A program made the position numbers and the translations under genes. Below, piece by piece: positions 33,901 through 44,000 of a stretch of DNA of 64,000 bases. Each line of letters starts with the position of its first letter. Position 1 is the first letter of the stretch. A model generated the notes under the pieces. It did no database searches and had not been told where the DNA came from. It saw nothing but the letters and a program-made list of their open reading frames with translations. Origin of the DNA: Branchiostoma floridae (Eukaryota > Chordata > Leptocardii > Amphioxiformes > Branchiostomatidae); contig NC_049983.1 in the NCBI RefSeq assembly GCF_000003815.2, forward strand, positions 27,924,351 through 27,988,350, written 5' to 3'.

Positions 33901-36900
33901 GTGTTGGACAGGCCCAGCCCACCTACAGGGTATGAGGTATGGAGGATACGTCAGTCCTGGATCTGTAATTTCAAGCTGTGCTCACTTTATCTACACAGTG
34001 TTACCCTGCAGGAAAGAGAATTAGACACCTGGCACGTAGTGTAACCCTCAACAAGGCCTTTATTCTATTTTTTAGTAAAAAGTATCCATGCATGGACCAT
34101 GGAAAATACCTCATGAGCCTGATTAAGCAAGTATGGCGGATTGGCACTTAGACTTTCCCTGGGCTGTCAGGCCAGTACAGCGTGTCTAACCCTGCCAAAG
34201 GAGAACATGGGAGAAACAGACGATAACCCGGACACTGAGTGTGATTGTGTAAAGTGCTGAAGACTATGTCAAAACTACATCAGATGACAAGTGTCAAGCC
34301 AAAAATATAAACAAACAAACAAACGTACCGTACTCCATTGGCACCTGCATCCCGAACAGACCCAGGTCCTTAAGGCCCTGCAGGGTTTCCATGGGGATAT
34401 AAACAAACAAACAAACAAACAAACAAACGTACCATACTCCATTGGCACCTGCATCCCGAACAGACCCAGGTCCTTCAGGCCCTGCAGGGTTTCCATGGGG
34501 ATATAAACAAACAAACAAACATACCGTACTCCATTGGCACCTGCATCCCGAACAGTCCCAGGTCCTTCAGTCCCTGCAGGGTTTCCATGGGGATATAAAC
34601 AAACAAACAAACAAACAAACAAACAAACGTACCGTACTCCATCGGCACCTGCATCCCGAACAGACCCAGGTCCTTTAGGCCCTGCAGGGTTTCCATGGGG
34701 ATATAAACAAACAAACAAACGTACCGTACTCCATCGGCACCTGCATCCCGAACAGTCCCAGGTCCTTTACGCCCTGCAGGGTTTCCATGGGGATATAAAC
34801 AAACAAACAAACGTACCGTACTCCATTGGCACCTGCATCCCAAATAGCCCCAGGTCCTTTAGGCCCTGCAGGGTTTCTGCGGGGATTTTGGCGTCGATGT
34901 CGATCTGCGCAGAGTCAACTGCAAGCAGTAACACAGGAACAGTCAGAAACTAGAAAGGCCGACATTTGCTTGAGAGCAAATACAGCATATTTCAGCCATC
35001 TCCATCATGCAACAATAGGCCTTGAGGTCGTTGGCCCCTTTGGCCATTGGAAAATGACCAAAAAAATCCCAAATATATCGTTTTAAAGTGGTCCATGCCA
35101 AAAATTATACATGGGTCATTTGAATAGATATCTAGAGCACCCCTTTACCAATTTACGGGTCATTAGGTTGTAAATCGAGGGAACAGGAGCCAAAAATGTC
35201 CAAATTTTGTCAAAAAATGGCCATAAAATCGCAAAATTAAGCATTTTGTTGTACCTTATGGGAAAACTTTTATTGAATTTATGTGCACATAACTGAAGGG
35301 CACTTTTATACCAAATTTCAGATCATTTGGTTGTAAAACGAGGCTACGGGAGCCAAAAATGTCCTTTTTTGGTCAAAAAATGGCCAAAAATCGCAAAATT
35401 AAGCATTTCTTTGTACCGTCTGCCAAAACTGTTATTGAATCTAGGTGAGCATATGATCAAGGCACCTCTGTACCAAATTTTATGTCATTCGGCTGTAATA
35501 CCAGGGTACAGGAGCCCGAAATATACATAAAAATTGACAAAAACCTCAATAAAATCATTTTAAAGGCAGATATGAAAAAAATGAAAAAAACACCTAGGGG
35601 TATTGGTTTACTCTACCATTGTGCCAAATTTCAAGTCAATCGGTTAAAAAATGGCGGAGTTGATTCGATTTGAAGATTTGACAGGAGAAAGAAAGAAAGA
35701 AACATTACGAATACAATATATTTCACCATACCTATGGTATGGCTGAAATATAACTATCTACAACAAAACACCTTATGTGGCACACAGACGTACAGCAGTT
35801 GTGTTATCATATGTAAGCACTCAACTGGTGAATTACAAGAGCATTGATACATTTGTATATTATGATGATTTGATGCAGTGTTCCAATTTTCAAGGAAGCT
35901 GAGGCCTCTCTTCAACTTTACCATCATCCTTGAAGTATCGCTCCACCGGGTCCACCATCTGCTGCAGCTGGTCATAGTCCTGCTGGTTCAGTCGGGGGAA
36001 CGGGAACACTTGTTCCTGGGGACAAACAAACAAACAAATAAACAACTCTTGTTCCTGGGGAACAAACACACAAACAACACTTGTTCCTAAACAACAAATA
36101 AACAAGTCAACAATTGTTCCTAGGTAACAACCAGATAAACAACAAATGAAACAGGTAGGGGGAGGTGTAGCCTGATTAAATCTCGCTTATAGCAGCCCGC
36201 CAACATCCGCCGGCCAACGCGGGGAGGGGCCAGTTACAGCCCTGGACAGCGGAGTTTGTGTTACACAGACTAGGGGGAGGTGCGGGTGTCAATGTCAATC
36301 CTTGTGGACAGAGGGGGGTAGGGAATCGGGACGTGTGGACTGGGACAGGGAGGGAAGGAGGTGTCACCCTCAGGTCCTGTGGACAGACTGGGGGTGGGGA
36401 GGCAGTTGGGTGGGAGGTCAGGGTTTGTGGACAGACTGGGGGGAGGGGTCAGGCCCTGTCGACCGACTGGGGGTCGGGAGGGGGTGTCAGTCCTAATGTA
36501 GAAATTCAGAGGGGCGAGTAAGAACAGAAAGAAACAACATCCCGACTCCCGGGATTCGAACCCGCGCCGAACCCGGGCAGCCGGATCACAAATCCAACGT
36601 GCTAACCACAACACCAAAAGCTCAAGAGCTGTTGGCGTGGTCAGTTTGGCAGCGCTAGAACCCCACTGTTACACTACTCCCCTTTTCTTTTCAAGATTCG
36701 TCCTCGAATCTCCGAGATCGACATCCCTGTGTGGCACATACTAGCCTGTTACTCACAGGGCCGGCGTGGGAACCATTGTAGAAATTCAGAGGGGCGAGTA
36801 AGAACAGAAAGAAACAACATCCCGACTCCCGGGATTCGAACCCGCGCCGAACCCGGGCAGCCGGATCACAAATCCAACGTGCTAACCACAACACCAAAAG

Positions 36901-37420
36901 CTCAAGAGCTGTTGGCGTGGTCAGTTTGGCAGCGCTAGAACCCCACTGTTACACTAAGGTGGACAGACTGGGTATCAGTCCGTAAGGACAGTGGGTAGTC
37001 TTTAGTTTTAGTCCCATACGTACATGTGCACATACCATAAACCGTGCTAAACGTTGCTCCCCCATAGCCGATCTTTCATTCCAGTCTGAGTGTCATCCTC
37101 AAGGGGGTTGCGTCATAGCATAACCTTAGCCCCCCTCCCCCTATCGTTTCGTAGTCCGCATACAGGGATACACCTGTCCCCTGGACAGTATTACAGTTAA
37201 GTATAACTCAAGAAACCAGCAGCACTCCTCCCGAACTCACCCGGATAAACTTGCCGACGAACAGGTTTTTGACGAAGGGGGTTGTGTAACGAAAGTCGAA
37301 CAGGTCGACCTCGTCGGGGTTGTGCAGTCGGCGGCCCGAGGTGTGGAGCCCGCCCGCCGAGACGCACCACGGCCGCCGGGCCAGCCGCAGCGCCGGCCGC
37401 AGCTTCCCCGAGCTCAGCAT
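21999..37420 (-). CDS. ACAD9: Acyl-CoA dehydrogenase family member 9 (ACAD9-like), 16 exons
   Basis: Exons in order: 37420-37241, 36015-35922, 34918-34817, 33922-33715, 32986-32908, 32704-32527, 31930-31781, 31057-30987, 30583-30458, 30042-29914, 29389-29310, 25452-25308, 25040-24963, 23667-23539, 23054-22982, 22126-21999. All junctions keep phase; total 1950 nt, 649 residues (human ACAD9 is 621). The Arg-rich start is a mitochondrial targeting peptide. Landmarks: [72 protein letters not shown] and [11 protein letters not shown], whose Glu (about residue 439) is the catalytic base position; then the long C-terminal extension of the VLCAD/ACAD9 group, ending [17 protein letters not shown]9 is an FAD enzyme of the inner mitochondrial membrane that also serves complex I assembly; the LKG...[10 protein letters not shown] pattern fits ACAD9 better than ACADVL. 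Ten of its exon edges have been copied into adjacent intronic tandem repeats. Confidence 0.93.
22308..22630. repeat. Tandem duplication in last ACAD9 intron
   Basis: Two diverged copies (22308-22432 and 22490-22630) sharing AAGCTTTTACTTACA, TTTAACA and GCTTTGTTCAC. Unknown family. Confidence 0.7.
22766..22903. mobile_element. Small inverted-repeat element
   Basis: About 30-base imperfect inverted ends (CTACGGTAGCATAAGATAGT and its complement near 22875-22903) around a short middle. A foldback MITE or hairpin; family unknown. Confidence 0.6.
23225..23538 (-). repeat. Partial tandem copies of ACAD9 exon 14 donor edge
   Basis: Minus-strand copies of the 3' end of exon 14 with its donor (encoding NYDHE|gtaacc) lie at about 23422-23502, 23310-23365 and weakly 23225-23265, downstream of the true exon at 23539-23667. 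Spacing is about 115 bases; copies get more diverged with distance. Confidence 0.8.
24150..24975. repeat. About 400-base tandem duplication reaching ACAD9 exon 13
   Basis: 24150-24560 and 24570-24975 are two copies of the same block. Each ends with a SINE/LINE-like tail (GCCCTTTGTAAT...CATCAGCC, then (AAAT)n) and the 3' edge of exon 13; the outer copy reads AACTTGTCGTG where the real exon edge reads ACCTTGCCGTG. Confidence 0.8.
25440..25884 (-). repeat. 83-base array built on ACAD9 exon 12 acceptor, part 1
   Basis: About five units of roughly 83 bases. Each contains, on the minus strand, CCACAG followed by GGATCTGAAGCG, i.e. the acceptor and first codons of exon 12. The array continues at 28323-29060 beyond the Penelope insertion. 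Confidence 0.9.
25930..25971 (-). ncRNA. Candidate hammerhead ribozyme, sense to the retroelement
   Basis: Reverse complement of the motif at 28203-28244: CTGACGA core, 6-bp stem II, GAAAC, cleavage triplet GTC, and a 4-bp stem I (GTCA/TGAC). It lies 3' of the reverse transcriptase on the same strand, as reported for Penelope-like elements. One extra A between core and stem II departs from the canonical form. Confidence 0.45.
26176..28140 (-). CDS. Penelope-like reverse transcriptase with GIY-YIG endonuclease (654 aa)
   Basis: One uninterrupted frame. Reverse transcriptase about residues 160-345: [49 protein letters not shown] and the catalytic RYVDD (YVDD at 333-336). Near the end a GIY-YIG endonuclease, about 532-616 ([24 protein letters not shown]). 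This order defines Penelope-like elements, which use the endonuclease to nick DNA for target-primed reverse transcription. No stop or frameshift breaks the frame, so the insertion is young or still competent. The start at 28140 is the first Met; the true start may differ. Confidence 0.93.
   Translation of the reverse strand: MSNRKGCKTIQTEDNLDNKIPSIDIVTETESAIHRARLPQRQAEALRAKVATTLKVSKPPPSNITREEQIALKDLATNQDIVILPADKGRCTVVLDREQYDRKVQDLLGDKNTYAPLKKDPTSQFKGKIITALKELEDKEKKIDRATYLKLYPTSEQPPTFYGLPKIHKQDVPLRPIVSSIGSVTYELAKFLAKILRPLVGKSQHHIQNSADFVDKIKDLRVEEDEIITSYDVCSLFTCIPPKDAVSVVKEALEADNTLTDRTKLSPDQLCKLLDLCLGCTYFSFKGQFSQQLHGCAMGSPVSPIVVNLYMEKFEVKAISTFKDTPPLNWFRYVDDTYCKLKQRVADEFFDHINQVDKNIKFTQESSHDNILPFLDTKTIIEKDGSLQFEVYRKPTHTDQYLAFDSHHPLEHKLAVIKTLYHRADSIVSSGKAKTEEHKHLRSALNKCGYQNWTFNKALKPSDHSKKTAKCKPLTDRKKANITIPYVQGVSEKLRRIFQNFNIATNFKPHSTLRHKLVHPKDKPQKGTKANVIYRLKCEEPNCNNTYIGETSRPLKARYQEHCKPKANGNSSAIFNHLQHNQGHSFNLQSTDILDREARWFERGVREAIYERIYNPTLNRKGGLRMELSGTWDIALCPPPTKLLAPVTKTTGAN
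28203..28244 (+). ncRNA. Candidate hammerhead ribozyme in inverted end of the retroelement
   Basis: GTCA (stem I), CTGACGA, one extra A, GGAAAG/CTTTCC stem II with a 6-base loop, GAAAC, GTC (cleavage after 28240), TGAC (stem I). The AC-GT stem III is only 2 bp, as in minimal dimeric hammerheads of retroelements. The extra A makes activity uncertain. Confidence 0.45.
28323..29060 (-). repeat. 83-base array built on ACAD9 exon 12 acceptor, part 2
   Basis: About nine more units like those at 25440-25884. Each carries acceptor-like CACAG and exon-like GGATCTGAAGC on the minus strand. Units furthest from the exon (after 28850) are most diverged. Confidence 0.9.
29395..29515. repeat. Simple repeats (CAAA)n and (ATC)n
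   Basis: Low-complexity tracts in ACAD9 intron 10. Confidence 0.85.
29515..29600 (-). mobile_element. Penelope terminal fragment
   Basis: AGTTACTCAAGCAACTGGAT and GGTCAGACGTTT match the end of the element at 25885. The minus strand keeps CTGATGA and ACGTC, but the GAAAC core is changed, so any ribozyme is likely dead. Confidence 0.7.
29620..29830. repeat. Foldback element, about 200 bases
   Basis: Two arms pair: GCTGACATTTCGATATCAG...CAGACATCTTCCTCAGA on the left and TCTGAGGAAGATGTCTGACA...TCGAAATGTCAGC on the right, with GTTTTC/GAAAAC outside. The arms could form a long hairpin. Confidence 0.75.
30043..30415 (-). repeat. 21-base minisatellite and partial copy of ACAD9 exon 10
   Basis: About 15 units containing CCATGGAGACAACATCAG. 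Inside the array, 30132-30205 is a diverged copy of the first half of exon 10 with its acceptor (encodes [19 protein letters not shown], then loses the frame). The units begin directly at the exon 10 acceptor (30043). Confidence 0.9.
30580..30755 (-). repeat. Array built on ACAD9 exon 9 acceptor
   Basis: Seven or eight short units containing CTCCTGTCAATCAA, which on the minus strand is the acceptor TTGATTGACAG|GAG of exon 9. Some units also repeat AAACTT, the next exon codons. Confidence 0.85.
31190..31780 (-). repeat. 28-base array built on ACAD9 exon 7 donor, rich in CCAAT
   Basis: About 20 units with TTTTCACTGACCAATCAGCTT. Read on the minus strand the unit is AAGCTGATTG|gtcagtg, the last codons and donor of exon 7 (true edge at 31781). 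As double-stranded DNA every unit contains CCAATCAGC, the NF-Y (CCAAT box) consensus. Confidence 0.92.
32115..32526 (-). repeat. Array built on ACAD9 exon 6 donor
   Basis: Four extra copies (near 32133, 32229, 32316, 32422) of the 3' end of exon 6 with its donor. Minus strand: CTGGGGATCCGGGG...CCAACA|gtaggtgg. They are separated by (GA)n-rich spacers; the true edge is 32527. Confidence 0.88.
33609..33714 (-). repeat. Partial copy of ACAD9 exon 4 donor edge
   Basis: 33614-33652 repeats the last codons of exon 4 (encoding GGLRSDRAL on the other frame; in frame AAFALTEPS-like) with donor GTGGGACAAATC, followed by GATT repeats up to the real edge at 33715. Confidence 0.8.
34320..34816 (-). repeat. 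About 92-base array copying half of ACAD9 exon 3
   Basis: Five copies of the second half of exon 3 with its donor. On the minus strand each reads [20 protein letters not shown] then G|gtacgt, separated by (CAAA)n. Only the copy at 34817-34918 has an acceptor and the first half. All five keep the reading frame. Confidence 0.93.
34987..35751. mobile_element. TIR element with internal repeats
   Basis: Perfect 13-base inverted ends (ATATTTCAGCCAT / ATGGCTGAAATAT), probably TA target site. Inside, about three diverged units of roughly 170 bases share GGAGCCAAAAATGTCC and TGGCC...AAATCGCAAAATTAAGCAT. The right end is itself a hairpin (35717-35752). No protein recognised. Confidence 0.7.
36010..36130 (-). 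repeat. Short array built on ACAD9 exon 2 acceptor
   Basis: Four copies of CTTGTTCCTGGGG-type sequence; on the minus strand this is CCCCAG|GAACAAG, the acceptor and first codons of exon 2 (true edge 36015), mixed with (CAAA)n. Confidence 0.75.
36497..36953 (-). mobile_element. Very small LTR element (TRIM-like) with tRNA-like LTRs
   Basis: Two near-identical 177-base direct repeats (36497-36673 and 36777-36953) flank 103 bases. On the minus strand each repeat begins TG and ends CA. Right after the upstream one comes ATGGTTCCCACGCC, a primer-binding-site-like TGG; before the downstream one lies the purine tract AAAAGAAAAGGGGAG. The whole is bordered by CTAA on both sides. Each LTR contains polymerase III-type A and B boxes (TGGTTAGCACGTTGG and GGTTCGAATCCC). 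No protein is encoded, so movement would depend on another element. Confidence 0.75.
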
Positions 37421-38022
37421 GGCGCTCTGTCCTCACGGGAACTGTTGTTGTTTACTTGTTTGTTGTTTCTTAGTCGGGTGTTGTTGACCTGCACGCTCGC
37501 GAACTCCGACAGGACTGCAAAGGCACTGTTGACTTGTCCCGAGTATGGAAATAAATTACACAACTGAATGGAAACACAGAAACATGATACAGGTATAGTT
37601 TATAAATTGCCTACTTATCCTTTAAATCCTTCCTATCTATGTTGTTTTCTTATATCGTATGTAGGTAACGGGAACTGATTTGATTATTCAATAGATGAAT
37701 TATTATTTTCATTTCAAATGGTTAGAATACTAATTTACATATTTGGGAAAACTGCTTTACCGATGTACATCCGGGTCCTGTGCCTGTTTCCCGTCATGCC
37801 TGTCGGTGGTTCAGTGGAGAGAATGGACAAACGGGTGTGGTGATATCGCGATTATCAACGATTTTATCTCTAAAATCTCCTCAAAACTGTCACAGACACG
37901 CCAGGATTCAGCCGGGGATCTCCTGCCATATTTCCGTGGTGAGCAGAGCTGTCAGGGAGACCAGGGAAGGGCGCAGAGCCGTGTGAAACGCTTGGAGAGG
38001 CCGTTGGGTGACGACTGTCGGG
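37421..38022. promoter_or_regulatory. Shared upstream region of ACAD9 and G alpha-i
   Basis: The two start codons point away from each other 602 bases apart, so both promoters lie here. No TATA box is evident near either gene. The part next to G alpha-i (37880-38022) is GC-rich and is probably 5' UTR. Confidence 0.6.
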
Positions 38023-41000
38023 ATGGGCTGTGCCATCAGTGCCGAGGACAAGGCTGCGGCCGAGCGGTCCAAAATGATCGACAAAAACCTGCGAGCGGAC
38101 GGCGAGAAGGCGGCTAGAGAGGTCAAACTGCTGCTGCTGGGTAAGGAACCCTGGTTTTACCAGCCTAGGGGCGGGAGGGGTAACTATGGGCCGTTGGATG
38201 AAACGTACCGCTACATGTGTTATTATAATTTCCCAACGTTTCTCACCAGTGTGTGGAAGCCAAGAGAGGTTTTGGTGTGAGACAAAACAAGTCTCGGTCC
38301 CTCCCCTTTCACACCTGTACTTAAACCAGGCCGTAACTACGGCTCCTTAGAAGGAAACCTTTCGGCACATCCTTATATGGACCTCAATATGGAGGCTGAA
38401 TTTGAATTGTGGCCGCCATGTTGGATGTTTGCCCCCGGGCGTACAGGAGTCTTACGGTTAGAGTCGTCTGAAGACGTTAAACAAAACACACCTCAGGGCG
38501 TCTTAAACATGTCAACACCTTAGCTCAACGTCTTGACGTTATCAGACTGTCGGTAGTTGGTGTTCTGGACTGACGTGTCCAGTTTTGATGGTTATATAGA
38601 ATTTAGTTTATGTACCCATGATGTCATACCTGTTAGTTACATGTTACAGTTAAAATGTGTAAAATACGTTATTCAGAGTCACACGGCAGACTATATAGTA
38701 TATGCCTCACATGTAGAGCTGTATAACATCACTTAACGGTTGGTAGTGGTTGATTAAATGTTTATTTAATGGGAGGAAAACATCCAAGTTGATTGTTATG
38801 AATGTAAACATTACATTTTAGATAAATATAACCAAATGAAATGGGAAGAAAAATGTATATACAAACTACCAAGGAATACATAATCATTCCCCAGTACTTG
38901 GACACTTGTATTCATGCCTGAGGTAGTCCTTTGATCATCCGTGTTTGTAATTTTTAGCTTTGTGTCACACACTACATGTAACAACTAGCATCTCACCTGT
39001 AGCATTACTAGTACCTGTTACATACCTCTTATGGTGATTCTGTTCAGACGCTAATGGTTTGTTTGTTTGTTTGTTTGTTGCAGGTGCTGGTGAATCTGGG
39101 AAGAGCACAATTGTAAAACAAATGAAGTGAGTATTTTATTGTTATTTTCTCTGTTGCCAACATTTCCACTGGTCCCAGGTTGAGGCTGATGACCTCTAGT
39201 TCGTGCACCTTTTGGTCTCGGATAGAGAGGCCATCCTTTATAATTTTAGGCCATCCTTAGTTGGACAGTTGACACACAGATATAAAATCATTATCATGGG
39301 GTCACATTTTCCTGCCTCAGAAACCTTTACATTTTCTGACATGTTTCTAGCACCTCCATTTTTTTCCAGCGCAAGTTTTCCTGAGCAGAAAACCTGTTCC
39401 CCGTCAGCCTAGCTCAACATATTCGTGTTGGTTGTGTTTCTGACATTGAAAATCTTAACCTTGAACAGTAAATACCCTCCTTCTAAGTAATGAGTCTGCC
39501 CTAGTAGCTGCGATGGTGGTAGCAGTATTTAGTTAAACTTTAAAGCAGTACTCGTATTGGTCTGGATGATGCTTCCAGTCTTGCACCAGTCTTGCCTTGA
39601 AGTTGAACTCCTACTCTGACTTGCTGGAGACGGGTCCCTATTAGGAGTTTATTCCAGACTGGAGTAACACGTGTTTATTTATTTATTTATTTATTTATTG
39701 GTTTGGCTGCAACGAACACACAGCCAGGGCTGCCCAACTAGCCTATGGCTATTACAAAGGGCTAGCCCTGCTGACAAACACATAAACAATACATATTAAA
39801 ATAGAACATTTATATGTACATGGTGTAGGACAACTTACATATCATCTAAAAGTGGAGTATATATTAACATCATATCATCGACAACAATATTTGCAGTGAG
39901 AGGTCAGGGTCTGTATATACACGTGTATGACTAATTTACCATGTAACACGTGTTGGGAAGAAGTATGTCCTCGGTCCTGTTGTATTTGATATTTGAACTG
40001 GTGTCCTCTAGTCTAGTGTTAGTTGCCCTGTTCCCCAGATATCAGATGACTCTATCCAATGACACGTCGATGAAGGTTTGCAATATATAGATTACTCAAT
40101 AAACATTGTGAATCTCAAATTATTGGAAGTAGGAATTATAAGCCCAATACTTGAAGTTGAAGTTGTTCCCATTTCATTTTGTTCCAACTTGTTTTGGCAC
40201 ACATGCAACTTGTTTTGGCACACAGTGCATGTGTGGTAAACATGTCTTTCTATGACAATTCTTGTATAGATTTCCTGCGAATATTGTTGCAAGTTTTATA
40301 GATTAAAATAGACGATTACTGATTAGTCTTCAGTCGCAGAAAGAAAAGAACAGAGTAAGAGCTGATCCCCACCTGTCGCTGAGGTTGTGTGCGTGTTTGT
40401 CCCCTCACGAACCACACACGTCTCCTGAACCCTGCCTGACGTCAGCGCGCAGGTGACAGCTTCTCTAACTGGTCCCCGGAGAATCATTAGTGGAAGTTTC
40501 CGTGTAGAGGACGTTACAGATATTGTTATGACTTATGTGTCTGCTGGGCTGTAGACACAAACACGCAATGACAATAGCATCATTAGCCATTGGGGGAAAC
40601 TTGTGTGGATGGGTTGTTAACGTTATTGTGGTTGTTCTGTGTGGACTGTCCCTCTGCTATGCTGTGGAACGGACACACAAAAGGCTGTACAGGTGGCTTT
40701 CTCCTGTTCAGCTTCTGTTTGCCACGGGCCGCAGCAAAGGTTCATGTTGAAATGCTGGCGTTTTATTTTTACAGTGAGCAATTCACTGCAAATTTATGAC
40801 TCTGGGGGTGTACATTTCCATTGTACTGACTGAACTACAGAAGTCTTTTGACTTAAAGCTCTTTGAATACCCCCTACCATAAAAGTGAATCCCCCAGATG
40901 AATTTACAGTCGACGGATGCAAGCATCACAACAGAATCGTGATCCAGTCAAAACCAGGTTATTAGGGTCTCCCATCAGCGTTTGATCAGGCAGGATTGCT

Positions 41001-44000
41001 CCAAATAGTCCCGCTGGGAGAACATGATAAAGAGAAATAGAAAAACATTTATTGGACAGGGATCCAATTAATTTGTGATGTTAGCATCGTTATTTTCACA
41101 TTTTCATGGTCCTGACCGTACCCCCAAGGAAAGCGCTGAGTGTTCGTCAGTCCAACATCCTCACAAGGCAAGTTCAAGTTGAAGTCAGGATGGATATTAT
41201 AGTTTATACCTCAGGACTGGACATACTGAGGGTCCTTTGTGTAACTCATTTTTGGCTGTTGGTGTACAAATGCACCTATAGTCACTACAGTACTATTTTA
41301 CATCAGTAAAAAAAAACAAAAAATTGTTGAAATCTGTGTATGAGAAAAAGTTTTAAAACCTTTATTGTTCATAATGTAAGTTGCACCCTGTGCAACCTGA
41401 GTTTAGAAGTAAGTTGCACCAAGCAAAAAGTGGTTGCAATGTGCAAGTGGTATTTTGCACGCTGATTAACATTTCATTTTTTATTAAAGTTTTAAATTAT
41501 CCATAGAATTATGTTGTGCACCCAAAAATTTTCTGTGCATCTAAATCTTAAGGTTGAGTTCACCAGTGCACCTTATCCCAAAAATGAACTCAGAGCCCTG
41601 TACCTGAATATTGTTCAGTAGAACACACCCCTGTGAGAACCTCTCCCTTGTCCGTGCATCGCTTAGCTTCTTCTGAGCGTGGATATTAGCTGGGAACAGT
41701 TCATGGCAGGGGGCCTGGCCATGCAGGATAAACTGTTACTGGCAGGCTGTTCTACATAGTTATGGGAGCCTGTCTTTGCAGGATAAACTGTTACTGGCAG
41801 CAGGCTGTTCTACATAGTTGTGGGGGCCTGTCCATGCAGGAGAAACTGTTACTGGCAGGCTGTTCTACATAGTTGTGGGGGCCTGTCTGTGCAGGATAAA
41901 CTGTTACTGACAGGCTGTTCTACATAGTAATGGGAGCCTGTCTGTGCAGGATAAACTGTTACTGGCAGGCTGTTCTACATAGTTGTGGGGGCCTGTCTGT
42001 GCAGGATAAACTGTTACTGGCAGGCTGTTCTACATAGTTGTGGGGCCTGGCCATGCAGGATGAACTGTTACAGTGTTAGTAAGTGTTACTGGCAGGCTGT
42101 CCTATATAGTTACGGGGCATGGCCGTTTAACGTCATGCAGTTCTGCAACAGTAAAGCAGAATCGTCAAACTGTGCTCATTAACCCTATTTCCACCCCTGA
42201 ATGCAGAACCATCCCAAAATTTAACAACCTCATTCTTTACTTTAGCCATAATTTGGCTGCCCAATAACACAAAGTAAAAATAACCTCGTTATAGGCCTGT
42301 AATTAAAAGAGCAATACTAAAGCCAGCATACCCACCCGAGGGGATAAAAAATAAAGAAAATTTTTTACGATGGGAAATCTAATAGCTGCCCCCAGCTGCT
42401 TCTCAGGGCACTGAGCTGTGCAGACACCTTCTGTTTCCACGGTAACTCCCACCTCTGTTTCCACGGTAACTCCCACCTTTGTTGTGTATCTGGAAATATT
42501 CGGAATGCGTAGATGTAGATTAGACATGCAAGTACTAGTATTAATAAGATACGCCAAAAAGTAGTTATTCAAGCAACTGGATATGGTTTGGGAAATGGTC
42601 GCATTGGTCGGAAATATTCGGAATGGTTTTATGTTCGTGAAATCGTTACACAGTGAAGATATGTTCTGTGCTGCAATATTGCTTTGACCACAAATATGAA
42701 ACAAGGTAAAAACAGTCTTTCCACTCCAACTGAGAAATTAAATCTTGAAAAGATATCAATTTACAGCATGCCCTATCCCCATATACATGTATGAACTGAG
42801 GTAAGTTAATACATGGAGAAGAGCAGTGAGTAAGCTAAAAACCTGTCCTACATAACAAAGCCATGTTGTACCACTTGCAGCACTGCTGTACGTATAATCA
42901 GCAACCTGAAACTGCTTCTCACCCTCAGGTTGCTGAATGACCATTTTTTATTTCCAAATATAGTATGAAATGTCATTTCCTTTCACTTGTCTAAATATAC
43001 TATAAGTACAAAAAATCATTTCCTTAATCTGCTTAAATCTCTCTTATAGCAGCTTGATGCAGATGCTATGATCTGCTGACGTCCGTTAGGTCACACCAAT
43101 TTAATTTCTTGGTTCACGGATTTTTTCATAAAAAATATGGAGCGAAAGGGCGAAATAAAAATAAAAATCGTAAAATCGTTGGGGTAAAGGTAAGGGCTAA
43201 TCCAGAACATAAAGAAGAAAAAGTTTTCAGCTTTAAAAAAGTACAAAAACACTATCACTGCACAATAACAGCACCTGTTCGTTGAAAATAACAAAAGTAG
43301 TGTCAGTTTTTATGTTTGTCCCATTCTTCATGAATGAAAAATATAACTGCTATAATGATACCCACATTTTAAGGAGTTTATGATATAAAGGCCAATTTGC
43401 TACACCAGAAAGTTGGTGAATGGTTTCATTAATGGTAAAAATTTGCTGAGTGGTAATTTTTATTTTTTTCCCCAAAAAATAGGAGCGAGCGAATCCGTGA
43501 ACCGAGAAATTAAATTGGTGTGGCCTTATGAATGATTAAATCAGAGCTTTAATATCAAACTCATCAGGGCAGCACAACTACAGCTGCAAGCTACACTAAA
43601 AATGTTGGTTTTGATAAAACTTTTATTGCATAAAATCTGGCCCTCAAAATGCAGGGAAACAGTGCTTCTGAGAGTTATTTTTAACTCATTAGTGTGAAAA
43701 TTTTCAGAGAGATGATGCCCTCACTTTAGCGCACTTCCCTTTTTGTAGATGCCCCCAAAGTGTGAAAAACCCTGGTGAGAAACCTCCAGGGGTTGTATTT
43801 GTATATAGTGGTAGGAGTCATCCACACTGAGATCATGTCAGATCCTGAGTGTTGCTCGGTCACACGGTAACTTCGTTAGTAAAGATTTCCTGTAGCGATG
43901 TGACATTGCCTTTCTCTGCACTGTGATCTGATGAAATTACAAGCTCATGTAACCGTGTGGTCAGTATACCCTCCTTCAAGCTTGAGGAAAAAACTTTGAG

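Noticed and set aside
34275-34953. Long repeated frames on both strands over the (CAAA)n array
   Set aside because: They arise from repetition of an exon 3 fragment of ACAD9 plus simple repeats and have no acceptor sites.
36517-36600. Possible tRNA gene (A and B boxes, anticodon-like loop)
   Set aside because: The acceptor stem does not pair and the sequence is part of a 177-base repeat present twice as an LTR-like unit.
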